Assembly: GCA_007693955.1 (NCBI GenBank)
Contig: RECR01000038.1
Coordinates: forward strand, 1 to 37,588
Direction: 5' to 3'
Source: Gloeocapsa sp. DLM2.Bin57
Lineage (GTDB): Bacteria; Cyanobacteriota; Cyanobacteriia; Cyanobacteriales; Gloeocapsaceae
Length of the DNA stretch: 37,588 nucleotides
The notes beneath the pieces were generated by a model. It did no database searches. It was not told the origin of the DNA and saw only the letters and a program-made list of their open reading frames with translations. This document shows, one piece after another, positions 8,633-17,446 of the stretch (position 1 is the stretch's first letter; each line of letters starts with the position of its first letter). The position numbers were made by a program, and so were the translations under genes.

Positions 8633-8836
8633 ATGGCACAACGTACCGCTTTAGGTGATCTACTCAGACCTCTCAACGCTGAATATGGTAAAGTTGTCCC
8701 CGGTTGGGGAACAACACCTCTGATGGGAGTCTTTATGTTATTATTTTTCGTCTTCCTACTTATCATCCTTCAGTTGTACAATTCCTCTCTCTTACTTGAG
8801 AATATTGACGTAGATTGGACAAGTATCAGTAAATAA
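8633..8836 (+). CDS. psbH: Photosystem II reaction centre protein H
   Basis: The 67-residue protein has the PsbH stromal N-terminus ([28 protein letters not shown]) followed by one transmembrane helix (about residues 30-48) and a short lumenal tail. PsbH is a PSII core subunit next to CP47 and helps PSII assembly and the QB site. It is full length. It faces psbN on the opposite strand and is followed, 79 bases on, by tatA. Confidence 0.98.
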   Translation: MAQRTALGDLLRPLNAEYGKVVPGWGTTPLMGVFMLLFFVFLLIILQLYNSSLLLENIDVDWTSISK

Positions 8837-8915
8837 GACTTAGACTGTCTAGTCTGACTATACGGGTTATTAACTTAACCCGTTGTTAATTAACATTAAA
8901 CTAAAAACGAGGAAT

Positions 8916-9146
8916 ATGAATATTTTTGGCATTGGTTTACCGGAAATGGCGTTAATCTTAGTGATTGCTCTTTTAGTCTTTGGACCGAAAAAACTGCCCG
9001 AAATAGGACAGAGTTTAGGTAAAGCTATTCGTGGTTTTCAAGAAGCATCTAAAGAATTTGAAACCGAATTTAAAAAGGAAGCTAAACAACTAGAAGATTC
9101 GGTAAAAATGCAAGCTAAATTAGAAGAAGATAAACCAGAAACCTAA
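8916..9146 (+). CDS. tatA: TatA/E-type twin-arginine translocase component
   Basis: The 76-residue protein has a single N-terminal helix (IGLPEMALILVIALLVFGPKK) followed by the typical amphipathic helix (LPEIGQSLGKAIRGFQEASKEF) and a charged tail. TatA oligomers form the pore-like element that moves folded proteins across the thylakoid or plasma membrane. The start at 8916 is preferred because GAGGAAT lies directly upstream and the TatA core begins there; an in-frame ATG at 8883 would add a non-conserved extension. Its stop overlaps the convergent regulator gene by four bases. Confidence 0.95.
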   Translation: MNIFGIGLPEMALILVIALLVFGPKKLPEIGQSLGKAIRGFQEASKEFETEFKKEAKQLEDSVKMQAKLEEDKPET

Positions 9147-9853
9147 TTATTTAACTCTTCTGAATTAGCAATAAAACTATAACCAATACCCCGTACAGTT
9201 TTAATTAAACAAGGACCATTAGCCTCATTTTCGATTTTGCGGCGAATTTGTCCTACGTGGACATCTACCACCCTTTGTACTCCAAAATAGTGATAATCCC
9301 AAACCTGCTCAATTAACTCAGTCCGACTCCAAACGCGATCGGGGTAACTAGCTAAAAAATATAATAATTTAAACTCTAAATGAGTTAACTCAATCACCTT
9401 ATTTTTTACTTTAACTTCTCTACGAGTAGCATCAATTGTCACATTACCAAATTGGAGAAAATCTGATTTAACAGGTTTTTTCGCGCTACGGCTTCGCTTG
9501 AGAATAGCTTTAATCCTAAACTCTAACTCATTTAAATCAAAAGGTTTAGTTAAATAATCATCAGCACCTTTGGTAAAACCTTTATGTTTATCAGCTAACT
9601 CATTTCTACTAGTCAGCATTAAAATATAAACATTAGTACGCTTCTGCATTTCCTCGCAGAGATTATAGCCTAAAGAATCGGGAAGATTAACGTCGAGTAT
9701 AACTAAATCAGGCTTAAAAACATCAAAAATTTCCAAAGCAGTTTTACCATTATGAGCCTCTTTGATCTCATAACTTCTTAACTTTAAAAAACGTGTTATT
9801 AAATTACAAATAGCCCAATCATCATCAACGACTAGGATTTTAGCACCTACCAT
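9143..9853 (-). CDS. OmpR/PhoB-family response regulator
   Basis: The 236-residue protein has a receiver domain (about 1-120) with the acidic pocket at 10-12, phospho-acceptor Asp54 (VILDVNLPD), Thr81 and Lys103 (TKPFD). A winged-helix DNA-binding domain follows (about 135-228) with the characteristic ending VDVHVGQIRRKIE and TVRGIGYSF. It is intact and should be phosphorylated by a histidine kinase that is not adjacent. It resembles the cyanobacterial OmpR-type regulators, but the sequence is not close enough to RpaA, RpaB or NblR for me to name it. The gene converges on tatA. Confidence 0.93.
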   Translation of the reverse strand: MVGAKILVVDDDWAICNLITRFLKLRSYEIKEAHNGKTALEIFDVFKPDLVILDVNLPDSLGYNLCEEMQKRTNVYILMLTSRNELADKHKGFTKGADDYLTKPFDLNELEFRIKAILKRSRSAKKPVKSDFLQFGNVTIDATRREVKVKNKVIELTHLEFKLLYFLASYPDRVWSRTELIEQVWDYHYFGVQRVVDVHVGQIRRKIENEANGPCLIKTVRGIGYSFIANSEELNN

Positions 9854-9996
9854 GTTTATGATTAACCCGATTTTTTAGCTCAATTGTATCTTAAATCATT
9901 TTGTCATATACTGATAAACCATTATAATTAACGATTAAGGGTATTTAGATCAACCGTTACTAATGTTAAACTAGCATTACTACTAGAATTGCTGAT

Positions 9997-10004
9997 AAAG
10001 GAGG
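9997..10004 (+). promoter_or_regulatory. Strong ribosome binding site fixing the GTG start of the CPP1-like gene
   Basis: AAAGGAGG lies six bases before GTG 10011, which supports GTG as the true start. Confidence 0.85.
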
Positions 10005-10010
10005 TTATTA

Positions 10011-10637
10011 GTGAGCGAGCAAAGTCCCTATGAACAACTAGGAGTAGGCGAAAACGCTTCCTTTGAAGAAATTCAAGATGCTAAAAAACGTCTTACCCTA
10101 GAATATCAGAACGAACCGAAAATCGTGCAAACTATCGAAGCCGCCTATGATAGCATTATCATGGATCGCTTACGTATGCGTCAAGAAGGTAAAATTAAAG
10201 TTCCCGATCAGATTCGCTTTCCGGAGAAATCCTTAGAAAATCTGACTAGTATAGACTCTGAACCTATTCCCACACCTCCTAATTGGCTAAAACGTTTATT
10301 AGATAACCCATCAGTTTCAGAGATAATCTGGCCTGGAGTAATATTTTTACTTTTATCAGTAATCACAGTTTTAGTTAAAACAGACGTCAATTCTCCTATA
10401 TCCTTATTACTAGCTTTTGGGTTTGGGGCTAATATTTACTTTCTTAACCGTAAAGAAAGACTCTTCGGTAGAGCTTTTTTAATTTCTCTTTTAGGTTTAT
10501 GTCTCGGTTTAGGTATAGGTTACGGGTTAGCCAATCTTCTGATTACCCCAAATACAGGTATTATTTTTAATCAAGAACAATTTGCTTGTTTATTTACTTT
10601 TTGTCTGTTTTGGTTAATCAGTAGTTTTATCCGTTAA
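10011..10637 (+). CDS. CPP1-like J-like membrane protein
   Basis: The 208-residue protein starts with a J-like domain (about 5-50: SPYEQLGVGENASFEEIQDAKK) that lacks the HPD tripeptide of true DnaJ proteins. A linker and then four hydrophobic membrane segments follow (about 105-205). This is the architecture of cyanobacterial CPP1-like proteins. Plant CPP1 is a holdase-type chaperone that stabilises POR in light. The cyanobacterial role is less established, but por in the same window is suggestive. It starts at GTG with a near-perfect Shine-Dalgarno sequence and ends three bases before the convergent HAD gene. Confidence 0.85.
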   Translation: MSEQSPYEQLGVGENASFEEIQDAKKRLTLEYQNEPKIVQTIEAAYDSIIMDRLRMRQEGKIKVPDQIRFPEKSLENLTSIDSEPIPTPPNWLKRLLDNPSVSEIIWPGVIFLLLSVITVLVKTDVNSPISLLLAFGFGANIYFLNRKERLFGRAFLISLLGLCLGLGIGYGLANLLITPNTGIIFNQEQFACLFTFCLFWLISSFIR

Positions 10638-10640
10638 TCA

Positions 10641-11336
10641 TTAGGTCATTGCCGGAACAACGGCAGTGATCACCTCCACCGCTTCAGTTAAATTAGCCAC
10701 GATGTAATCAGGTTCATATTTTAACAGTTGTTCGCGATCGCGGATACCTGAAAGAACGCCAATTACTTTGAGATTATGGGTTTTAGCTGCGATGATATCG
10801 GCTTCAGTATCTCCAACCATCCAAGTATCTTTTACCTCGGGTAATTCTTGTAAAGCCTTCCCCATGAGTAAAGGTTTATCTTGAACGTCAGTACTTTTAA
10901 CGTAATCATTAGCTAAACAATAACGTCGATTTTCAGGGAAAAACCCTTCTAAGTTATAACGCCGAAAAGGTTCAAGGAGTTCACTAGTTCGACGCATAGT
11001 CATAACCACTAAATCAATACCGAGATTTTGAATACGAGTTAAAACCTCCCTAGCGTCTGGTTGAATTCGATCATAACCTAAATAAGGTAAACTATGGACA
11101 GTTTTACGACGTAAACGAGCAAAATCTTGAGCTTGAGTGGGTTTTAAACCCGATAAAATGCCAATTTCCTTTTCAGGAATGCGCCCTCGTTTAAATCGCC
11201 AAAAATCAGCTTTACTTAATTCTGTAACCTCTTGATCAGTGTCTTTTACCGTTGCTAAACAAAATTGGTAAACACGATAATAACGCTCAGATACATCCAT
11301 GATTGGACCATCAAAATCAGTAATTAGTCTTAACAT
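10641..11336 (-). CDS. HAD-family phosphatase
   Basis: The 231-residue HAD subfamily I hydrolase has a complete catalytic set: motif I TDFDGPIMDV (DxD at about 7-9), motif II VMTMRR, a motif III lysine around DKPLLMGKAL, and motif IV MVGDTEADIIAA. The helical cap lies between motifs I and II. It likely dephosphorylates a small metabolite; the substrate is not readable. It is followed (minus strand) by the convergent CPP1-like gene and preceded by prxQ, whose terminator separates the two transcripts. Confidence 0.85.
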   Translation of the reverse strand: MLRLITDFDGPIMDVSERYYRVYQFCLATVKDTDQEVTELSKADFWRFKRGRIPEKEIGILSGLKPTQAQDFARLRRKTVHSLPYLGYDRIQPDAREVLTRIQNLGIDLVVMTMRRTSELLEPFRRYNLEGFFPENRRYCLANDYVKSTDVQDKPLLMGKALQELPEVKDTWMVGDTEADIIAAKTHNLKVIGVLSGIRDREQLLKYEPDYIVANLTEAVEVITAVVPAMT

Positions 11337-11366
11337 CTTTATATAAATAAGTAAATAAATGACAGT

Positions 11367-11406
11367 TAGATTTAAATCTCCCTCTCCTAAAATAGGAAAG
11401 AGAGAT
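11367..11406 (-). terminator. Terminator of the PrxQ gene
   Basis: Read on the minus strand, a 14-bp stem (11393-11406 with 11376-11389, two U-G wobbles) closes a three-base loop. TTTAAATC follows. It sits seven bases past the prxQ stop codon. Confidence 0.75.
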
Positions 11407-11412
11407 AGAGAA

Positions 11413-11847
11413 TTAACCTAGGGTAGAGAGAATATCTTGAGCGTGAGTAGCGGTTTTAACATTGTCATCCACAACACTGATTTTGCCTTCAGCGTCGATG
11501 ATATAGGTAACACGTTTAGAATAGCCACCCCCATCAACATCATAAGCTTTAGTAATCGCACCGTCGGAATCTACCAACAATTGAAAAGGTAAGCCATATT
11601 TTTCCTTGAACAGCTTGTGAGAAGCTTGATCATCCATACTTACTCCCAAGACTACCATGTCTTTACCTTGGTATTGGTCATAATTATCTCTAAAGCTTTG
11701 AGCTTCTTTAGTACAACCGGGGGTATCGTCTTTGGGATAAAAGTATAAAACGACGATTTTTCCTTTAAAATCCCCCAAAGAAACTGCATTACCTTGATCA
11801 TCAACGGTGCTAAAATCAGGGGCTATTGTACCTGCGGCTAAAACCAT
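11413..11847 (-). CDS. PrxQ/BCP-type peroxiredoxin with a single cysteine
   Basis: The 144-residue thioredoxin-fold peroxidase reduces peroxides. The peroxidatic Cys45 is in the usual YPKDDTPGCTKEA context. Most PrxQ proteins carry a resolving cysteine five residues later (C-x4-C); here that position is Gln50, and no other cysteine exists in the protein. It should therefore act as a 1-Cys enzyme resolved by an external thiol. Length and the remaining core (VVLGVSMDD, YGLPFQLLVDSDG) are normal. It is a monocistronic gene with its own terminator. Confidence 0.92.
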   Translation of the reverse strand: MVLAAGTIAPDFSTVDDQGNAVSLGDFKGKIVVLYFYPKDDTPGCTKEAQSFRDNYDQYQGKDMVVLGVSMDDQASHKLFKEKYGLPFQLLVDSDGAITKAYDVDGGGYSKRVTYIIDAEGKISVVDDNVKTATHAQDILSTLG

Positions 11848-11949
11848 CGCTTTTGTTCTCCTTTATAGTTATAGTTAGTTAACACTTTACATTAGTTTAC
11901 AATATTTTTTGGTAAGATATGATTATTCTGATTATTAGATACAGTTATT

Positions 11950-12198
11950 ATGAAAATAGAAAAACCTAATCAACAACCACTAACTAAAGAAGATTTACAA
12001 AATCTAGATAAACTCAAAGCATTAATCGAGAAATGCGTATCTGATGGTTATCTCTCTCAAGATGAGATGAAAATGATTAAAGATTTTATCAGAGCAGATG
12101 GGAAAGTAACTACTGAAGAACTAGAATTATGCCAAAAGCTAATCTGGGATAAAATACAATCAGGAGAATTACAATACGACTGGACACCCAAGCATTAA
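11950..12198 (+). CDS. Small helical protein of unknown function
   Basis: The 82-residue protein has no signal peptide or membrane segment. It is predicted to be mostly helical, with a core DGYLSQDEMKMIKDF followed by ADGKVTTEELELCQKL. This alternation of acidic loops and helices is reminiscent of TerB-like or EF-hand-like small proteins, without a clear metal-binding loop. It ends nine bases before the DegT-like gene, so the two are probably co-transcribed. I do not recognise a function. Confidence 0.75.
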   Translation: MKIEKPNQQPLTKEDLQNLDKLKALIEKCVSDGYLSQDEMKMIKDFIRADGKVTTEELELCQKLIWDKIQSGELQYDWTPKH

Positions 12199-12207
12199 TT
12201 ATTCTCC

Positions 12208-13350
12208 ATGGACGAAAAACGTAATATTGCTTTATTCGCTCCAGCAACTGATGTACAAGAATGGGAAGCACTGCGAGAACCTCTACTCAATGGTCATCTG
12301 ATTTCAGGAGCAAGGGTAGAAGCTTTTGAGAGAGAATTTGCGCGAAAACATCGAGTCAGATACGCGATCGCCACTAATAATGGTACTAGTTCTTTACATC
12401 TAATTCTGGTAGCTTTAGGTATCCAAGAAGGAGATGAGGTCATTATCTCCGCTTTTAGTTGGGTATCAGCTATCAACGTTGTCCTCTATTGTGGTGCTAC
12501 TCCCGTTTTAGTAGATATCAACCCTGATACTTTTAACCTAGATATTCAAGAAGTAGCCAATCAAATCGGTAAACGCACTAAAGCTATTATCGTTAGTCAT
12601 TCCTTTGGTTTGTGTGCTAATTTACAAGCTATTGCCGCTTTAGCACCAGAAATCCCCATCATCGAAGACGCTACCTGTGCGATAGGTAGTCAATATGGTT
12701 ATAATTATGCAGGTTCAATTGGGGTAGCGGGAGCATTTTCTTTTCATTCACGTCAAATCATCACAACAGGTGATGGTGGTATGGTTACCACTAATGATGA
12801 GCAAATCGCTGAGAAAATCATGGCTCTACGTAATCACGGTGCTAGTTTGTCAGCAGCTCAACAAAAATTAGGACCAAAACCTTATTTAGCCCCTAGTTTT
12901 AATCTCCTCGGTTTTGATTATCTCTTAAGTGATTTACAAGGAGCGATTGGCTTAATTCAACTACAAAAGTTAGATGATTTGTTAAGTTTTCGCCAATATT
13001 GGGCAGAATATTATTATCAACAACTTAAAGATCTTCCCTGGTTGAAACTACCCCGAGCACCAGAGGGTTATACTCATAGTTGGCAAAAATACGTTTGTTG
13101 TATCAACGAGGAAATCTCCCCTTTATCTCGCAATCAAATCATGGAATTTTTACAAGTACAAGGGATTAGTACTCGTCCTGCTAATTTAGCTATTCATACT
13201 CTAACTTATAATCAAATTAGATTTGGTTTTGAAGAGGCAGATTACCCTACCGCTAGAGACTGCGCCTTAAAATCCTTAACTATTCCTCTACATAATCGTA
13301 TGAGTAGCGCTGACTTTGAGTACGTGGTTAAAAAGTTACAACAAATTTGA
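12208..13350 (+). CDS. DegT/DnrJ/EryC1/StrS-fold protein lacking the PLP lysine
   Basis: The 380-residue protein has the full sugar-aminotransferase fold. It keeps the NGTSSLHLILVALG phosphate-binding region, SWVSAINVV, the pyridine-binding aspartate in IIEDATCAIGS, and TTGDGGMVTT. In the active-site block FSFHSRQIITTGDGG the residue that should be lysine (as in FSFHPRK) is Gln183, codon CAA at 12754-12756. AAA to CAA is one base change. Normal family members aminate keto-sugars; a few relatives with another residue there (ColD, His) are dehydratases. This one is unlikely to be a normal aminotransferase. Its 3' end overlaps the convergent phosphatase gene by 15 bases. Confidence 0.88.
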   Translation: MDEKRNIALFAPATDVQEWEALREPLLNGHLISGARVEAFEREFARKHRVRYAIATNNGTSSLHLILVALGIQEGDEVIISAFSWVSAINVVLYCGATPVLVDINPDTFNLDIQEVANQIGKRTKAIIVSHSFGLCANLQAIAALAPEIPIIEDATCAIGSQYGYNYAGSIGVAGAFSFHSRQIITTGDGGMVTTNDEQIAEKIMALRNHGASLSAAQQKLGPKPYLAPSFNLLGFDYLLSDLQGAIGLIQLQKLDDLLSFRQYWAEYYYQQLKDLPWLKLPRAPEGYTHSWQKYVCCINEEISPLSRNQIMEFLQVQGISTRPANLAIHTLTYNQIRFGFEEADYPTARDCALKSLTIPLHNRMSSADFEYVVKKLQQI

Positions 13351-14760
13351 TTGGACACGCATAATTACTAAGGTCATATCATCAATTATTTTATTACCTG
13401 AACCGATAAAATTATCGACTTCTTGGAATAAATAGTCTAGGATTTCTTGGGGGTTTTCTAGATTTTGACAAGCCCAAGCAAAAGCATGATGAAGATTATC
13501 CTCATCAAAACGTTCGCCATAATTATTAACCGCATCGGTAAAACCATCAGTATAATACATAATCGTATCACCTGGGGCTAGTTGTAGTTGGGAGTATTCA
13601 TATTCAGAATCTGGTACTAATCCGATTAACATTCCTTTGGTATCTAAGGTTTTAATTAAACCCGTGGCGGCTTGCCATAATAAGGGTGGGTTATGGGCAG
13701 CGTTAGTATAGGAGATGATTTGAGTTTTAGGGTTATATTCTGAATAAAATAGTGTAACGAAGCGTCGAGAGTTCTCTAAATCGTCGTACATTACTCTATT
13801 GAGATGTTGCATAATCTGAGCTGGAGAGTGCCGGTTAAGTACTTCTGCTCGTAGCATACCTCTGGTCATAGTCATAATTAAGCCCGCGGGAACACCTTTA
13901 CCCATCACATCACCAATAACGATACTCCAAGGTACAGAATTATCTTGACTATTGAGTTGATCGTAGTTAACGGGAATAAAGTCATAATAATCACCCCCAA
14001 CCCGACTAGCAGTTTTACATTTAGCCGCTAATTGGGCCCCTTTGATTTTGGGACATTGTCTCGGTAAGAGACGCAATTGAATTTCTGAGGCGATTTCTAA
14101 TTCTCGATCCTGTCTTTCTTTAGCCCGTAGTTGTACCGTTAACTCGTGATTGGCGATCGCTACTGCGGTTTGGTCTGATACCAGTTGTAATAACTTGCGT
14201 CTAGTTGAGTTCCACTGATACTCTGAGTGACTACTAAAGATATAGAGACGTCCTCGTTCAGCATTTTTGACTAAAATCGGTGTGCCAAACACTTGAATAT
14301 CTGTTCCTAGTGCTTTACGAATATGTTCATCTACGGCAGCAGGACAAGGTAAGAGTATTTTAGCCATACCTTGGGGGTTACTCGGTGTCAGAGTTAAAGT
14401 CTTGCTGACTTTGGCTAATTTTTGACTAATTTGTTCTCCTTTTTTACTATTATGACAATGGAGTTGTTCTAAACGTATTTGACCTTGAGCATTAAATAAA
14501 ATCAATGCTCCTCCTTCAGCGTCTGTCACTCTAGCTGCCATTAGGGGAGTAAGTTCTAAAAACTGATTGAGGTTATTAAAACTACGCAAAGCAAAACCCA
14601 AAGAACTTAACAGATTTTGGATTTTGTTTTGTTCTCTATACAATCTTGCTACGAGCTCTTTTAATGCTATTACAGGAGTTCCTTCAGAAACAAAATTATC
14701 TTCTTCTGAAGGTTCACTAGGGATAGGCGATACCGTCATTAGCTTTGGGTTTAATTGCAT
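13336..14760 (-). CDS. GAF-PP2C (RsbU/SpoIIE-type) protein phosphatase
   Basis: The 474-residue protein has a GAF-like sensor domain (about 60-205) and a SpoIIE/RsbU-type PP2C domain (about 240-470). Metal-binding and catalytic motifs are present: VGGDYYDF, GDVMGKGVPAG, NAAHNPPLLW, YYTDGFTDAVN and DDMTLVIM. Such enzymes dephosphorylate anti-sigma-factor antagonists in partner-switching pathways. The relatives IcfG and Slr2031 in Synechocystis act in carbon and stress responses. It follows ftsY on the same strand with a 65-base gap. No partner STAS or kinase gene lies in the window. Confidence 0.9.
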   Translation of the reverse strand: MQLNPKLMTVSPIPSEPSEEDNFVSEGTPVIALKELVARLYREQNKIQNLLSSLGFALRSFNNLNQFLELTPLMAARVTDAEGGALILFNAQGQIRLEQLHCHNSKKGEQISQKLAKVSKTLTLTPSNPQGMAKILLPCPAAVDEHIRKALGTDIQVFGTPILVKNAERGRLYIFSSHSEYQWNSTRRKLLQLVSDQTAVAIANHELTVQLRAKERQDRELEIASEIQLRLLPRQCPKIKGAQLAAKCKTASRVGGDYYDFIPVNYDQLNSQDNSVPWSIVIGDVMGKGVPAGLIMTMTRGMLRAEVLNRHSPAQIMQHLNRVMYDDLENSRRFVTLFYSEYNPKTQIISYTNAAHNPPLLWQAATGLIKTLDTKGMLIGLVPDSEYEYSQLQLAPGDTIMYYTDGFTDAVNNYGERFDEDNLHHAFAWACQNLENPQEILDYLFQEVDNFIGSGNKIIDDMTLVIMRVQSNLL

Positions 14761-14825
14761 TGAATAGGTTTTGAACCTTGATCTTATTAAATTTACCAGT
14801 ATAATCTAGATGAGAAAATAATTTC

Positions 14826-16016
14826 TTAATCATTGAGTAAAGCTTCTACGAATTCATAACTAGAAAAGGGGCGTAAATCGTTGATCCCTTCTCCTGCTCC
14901 GATAAAACGAATGGGTAAATTGAGTTGTTGGGATACGGCGATCGCTACTCCTCCTTTAGCGGTACTATCAAGTTTAGTCAGAATTACCCCTGTTAATTGA
15001 GCTGATTCTGAGAAGACTTGGGCTTGACGTAGTCCATTTTGCCCTAGGGTTGAGTCTAAGACTAGCAGTGATTCTACACTAGCTTGGGGTGCTTTCTTAG
15101 TTATTATTCCCCTAATTTTGCTTAATTCTTGCATCAGATTTTGTTTATTTTGCAATCTTCCTGCGGTATCTACTAGTAATAGTTGGATATCTCTAGCTTG
15201 TGCAGCGCTAATCCCATCAAACACTACTGCTGCCGGGTCAGTGTTATTACCAGGGTTAGCAATTACACTAGTTCCACTACGTTCTCCCCAGATTTTGACT
15301 TGTTCTACAGCAGCAGCACGAAAAGTATCAGCAGCGGCGATCAAGCAGCTATAGCCTGATTTTTGGGCTAGATGAGCTAATTTACCAATAGTAGTGGTTT
15401 TTCCTGCGCCATTGACTCCTGTTAATAACCAGATATTGAGTCCTTCTTTTTTGGGAATCAACAGGGGGTTTTCGGTGTTAGCTAGGGGTTTGTCTAGTAT
15501 ATCCCTCATGATAGTTTTTAATTCATTGATTGCTTGTTCAGGGGGGAGGGATTCTGATTTAATTTTGGCTTGCAGATTATTAATAATTAAGTCTGTAGCT
15601 TCTATACCTACGTCTGCTTGTAGGAGTATATCTTCAAGTTGTGAGACTGCTTGTTCGTTAAGAGGACCTTGTCCTGTGATCGCCTTGAGTTGGTTAACTA
15701 AACCACGACGAGTTTTACTCAATCCTTGATTGAGACGTTTTAACCAATTTATCTCTTCTGAAGATATTTCTGTAGGTTTTCTTCCCTGTCTAGCGAGGAT
15801 TTCTGCTGACCAGATAAATTCTTGGTCAAACTCTGGTGGGGTTTCATCCTCGACTATTTCTTCGTTTTGGATATTCTCATAAGCGGACTCTACCCAGGTT
15901 TGAGCATCTTCCGTGGTTGGACTTTCTGGGGTTTCCGTGGGTGGAGTTGCTTGAGTTACTTCTTCAGGTGAATTGCTTTGTTGTGCGCCAAATTGACGCT
16001 TAAACCAATTAAACAT
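14826..16016 (-). CDS. ftsY: Signal recognition particle receptor FtsY
   Basis: The 396-residue SRP GTPase docks ribosome-SRP complexes at the membrane for co-translational insertion. It has an acidic N-terminal A region (about 15-85), the helical N domain (about 85-180), and the G domain with G1 GVNGAGKTTTIGKLA (200-214), DTFRAAAVEQ, G3 DTAGR and G4 TKLD. It ends with the conserved GAGEGINDLRPF. It sits seven bases behind nusB on the same strand, so the two are almost certainly in one operon. Confidence 0.97.
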   Translation of the reverse strand: MFNWFKRQFGAQQSNSPEEVTQATPPTETPESPTTEDAQTWVESAYENIQNEEIVEDETPPEFDQEFIWSAEILARQGRKPTEISSEEINWLKRLNQGLSKTRRGLVNQLKAITGQGPLNEQAVSQLEDILLQADVGIEATDLIINNLQAKIKSESLPPEQAINELKTIMRDILDKPLANTENPLLIPKKEGLNIWLLTGVNGAGKTTTIGKLAHLAQKSGYSCLIAAADTFRAAAVEQVKIWGERSGTSVIANPGNNTDPAAVVFDGISAAQARDIQLLLVDTAGRLQNKQNLMQELSKIRGIITKKAPQASVESLLVLDSTLGQNGLRQAQVFSESAQLTGVILTKLDSTAKGGVAIAVSQQLNLPIRFIGAGEGINDLRPFSSYEFVEALLND

Positions 16017-16022
16017 AAGCTT

Positions 16023-16664
16023 TTATAATAATTCTTTAGAGGCTATTTTATTATGATAGTTAGTTACTTTCCGTAGCACTCCATTAATAAAGCGATAACC
16101 TTCACTATCTGAGTAACGTTTAGCTATTTCTACCGCTTCATTAATAGCTACTTTATCGGGTATATCTAGGTAGAGCATTTCTGCTACTGCTATTTTAAGT
16201 ATATCCTGGTCAATTTTAGCTATTCTACTAAATTGCCAATTGGAGAGGACATTTTCTACGGTTGTTTCTATTTCCTGGTTTCTGCGTTTAACGGTAGTAA
16301 TTAATTCTAGAGCATATTCGCGCACTTCTGCTTGATTAGCTAACTGCATAAACTCTGGTAATTCTACTGCATAACCAAGACGATTGATGGAATTTTGGGT
16401 TAATTCTAAGGCGTCTTGGAGTATAGCTCGCGCACTATTAATATCTGTAGCACGAGTTTCACTACTGAGCAGACGTTCATTAGCCCTTTGAACTTCAGCT
16501 GCTGCTGTTTCAAGGACTTCGTGTATTTCGTTACTGAGGGTACGAATCGCACTCAAAACGAGGGTGCTCAATTCCATGTCGCGAACTTTGTCTTTATCTT
16601 GAATTTGACTCAAACTCAATAGAGCAATTTCACGAGCGACTCGACGTGGTTGTATTTTAGGCAT
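16023..16664 (-). CDS. nusB: Transcription antitermination factor NusB
   Basis: The 213-residue protein opens with the NusB signature [14 protein letters not shown] and ends with [37 protein letters not shown]. It binds boxA RNA with NusE/S10 during rRNA transcription. It is longer than the about 140-residue E. coli protein because of an internal helical insertion (about 25-105), usual in cyanobacteria. The DUF502 gene precedes it and ftsY follows directly. Confidence 0.95.
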   Translation of the reverse strand: MPKIQPRRVAREIALLSLSQIQDKDKVRDMELSTLVLSAIRTLSNEIHEVLETAAAEVQRANERLLSSETRATDINSARAILQDALELTQNSINRLGYAVELPEFMQLANQAEVREYALELITTVKRRNQEIETTVENVLSNWQFSRIAKIDQDILKIAVAEMLYLDIPDKVAINEAVEIAKRYSDSEGYRFINGVLRKVTNYHNKIASKELL

Positions 16665-16690
16665 ATTAGATAATGTTATTAGAGATTAGT

Positions 16691-17392
16691 TTAACTCTCT
16701 TTTTCCCTAATTGTTTCTAGAGCAATGGGAGGACGAATTGGTGTGAGAGTCTTGTTTGTAGAAGGGGGAGAGTCAGGACTGACTATCCCTCCTGAAATCA
16801 GAATTTTAAAAGCGTCTTCAATAGATATGTTAACGGTCATGACTTCTGATTCTGGTATAATAGCATACCACCCCGAGGTGGGATTTGGTGTAGTGGGAAT
16901 AAAAACACTCAAGAGGGGTTGATTGAGATGGGATTGGATTTTAGGAGTTACTATCCCTGTAACGAAACCTAGAGACCAAATACCTTTACGAGGATATTCC
17001 AGCATAACTACCCGTCGAAATTTGGTTTTAGAGTCTTGTAAGAGGGTTTCGAGGATTTGTTTAAGGGTTTTATAAATAGATCCTGCTAAGGGGATCGCTT
17101 GTAAGACTTGTTCTCCTGTCCCTAGTAACCATCTACCTACTATATTACGAGCCATTAACCCGATGATTAAAATAAATAATAGAGGTACGATTAAACCAAC
17201 AAAAAAATTCAGAAGGTTATTTAAAAAGGGATTAAGGGTAAAGGGATTGAGTTGTTTAGGGATACGCGTTAAAAAGTTGATCACCCAGGTGGCGATCGTA
17301 TAGGTTAACCAAATCGTAGTAGCTAGAGGGATAACTACTAAGAGTCCTGCAATCAGGTCATTTTTGAGGTCTTGCTTGAAACGTTGCAGCAC
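16691..17392 (-). CDS. DUF502 family membrane protein
   Basis: The 233-residue protein has two N-terminal hydrophobic segments (about 12-35 and 55-80) followed by a soluble domain with the family features PLAGSIYKTLKQI, FRRVVMLEYPRKGIWSLGFVTG and VFIPTTPNPTSGWYAIIPESEV. The last of these matches the DUF502 signature well. Its molecular role is not established. It heads the nusB-ftsY cluster (26-base gap), an order I recall in other cyanobacteria. Confidence 0.9.
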   Translation of the reverse strand: MLQRFKQDLKNDLIAGLLVVIPLATTIWLTYTIATWVINFLTRIPKQLNPFTLNPFLNNLLNFFVGLIVPLLFILIIGLMARNIVGRWLLGTGEQVLQAIPLAGSIYKTLKQILETLLQDSKTKFRRVVMLEYPRKGIWSLGFVTGIVTPKIQSHLNQPLLSVFIPTTPNPTSGWYAIIPESEVMTVNISIEDAFKILISGGIVSPDSPPSTNKTLTPIRPPIALETIREKES

Positions 17393-17446
17393 AGAGGCTA
17401 AAATCTCCTAGAATTATTTACTAAAACTTAACATTTCTTTTATTGT

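Noticed and set aside
15394-15729. Plus-strand 111-residue open frame inside ftsY
   Set aside because: Antisense shadow of a highly conserved gene with composition set by the ftsY codons.
16725-16922. Plus-strand open frame inside the DUF502 gene
   Set aside because: Antisense to a family-conserved region; no start signal.
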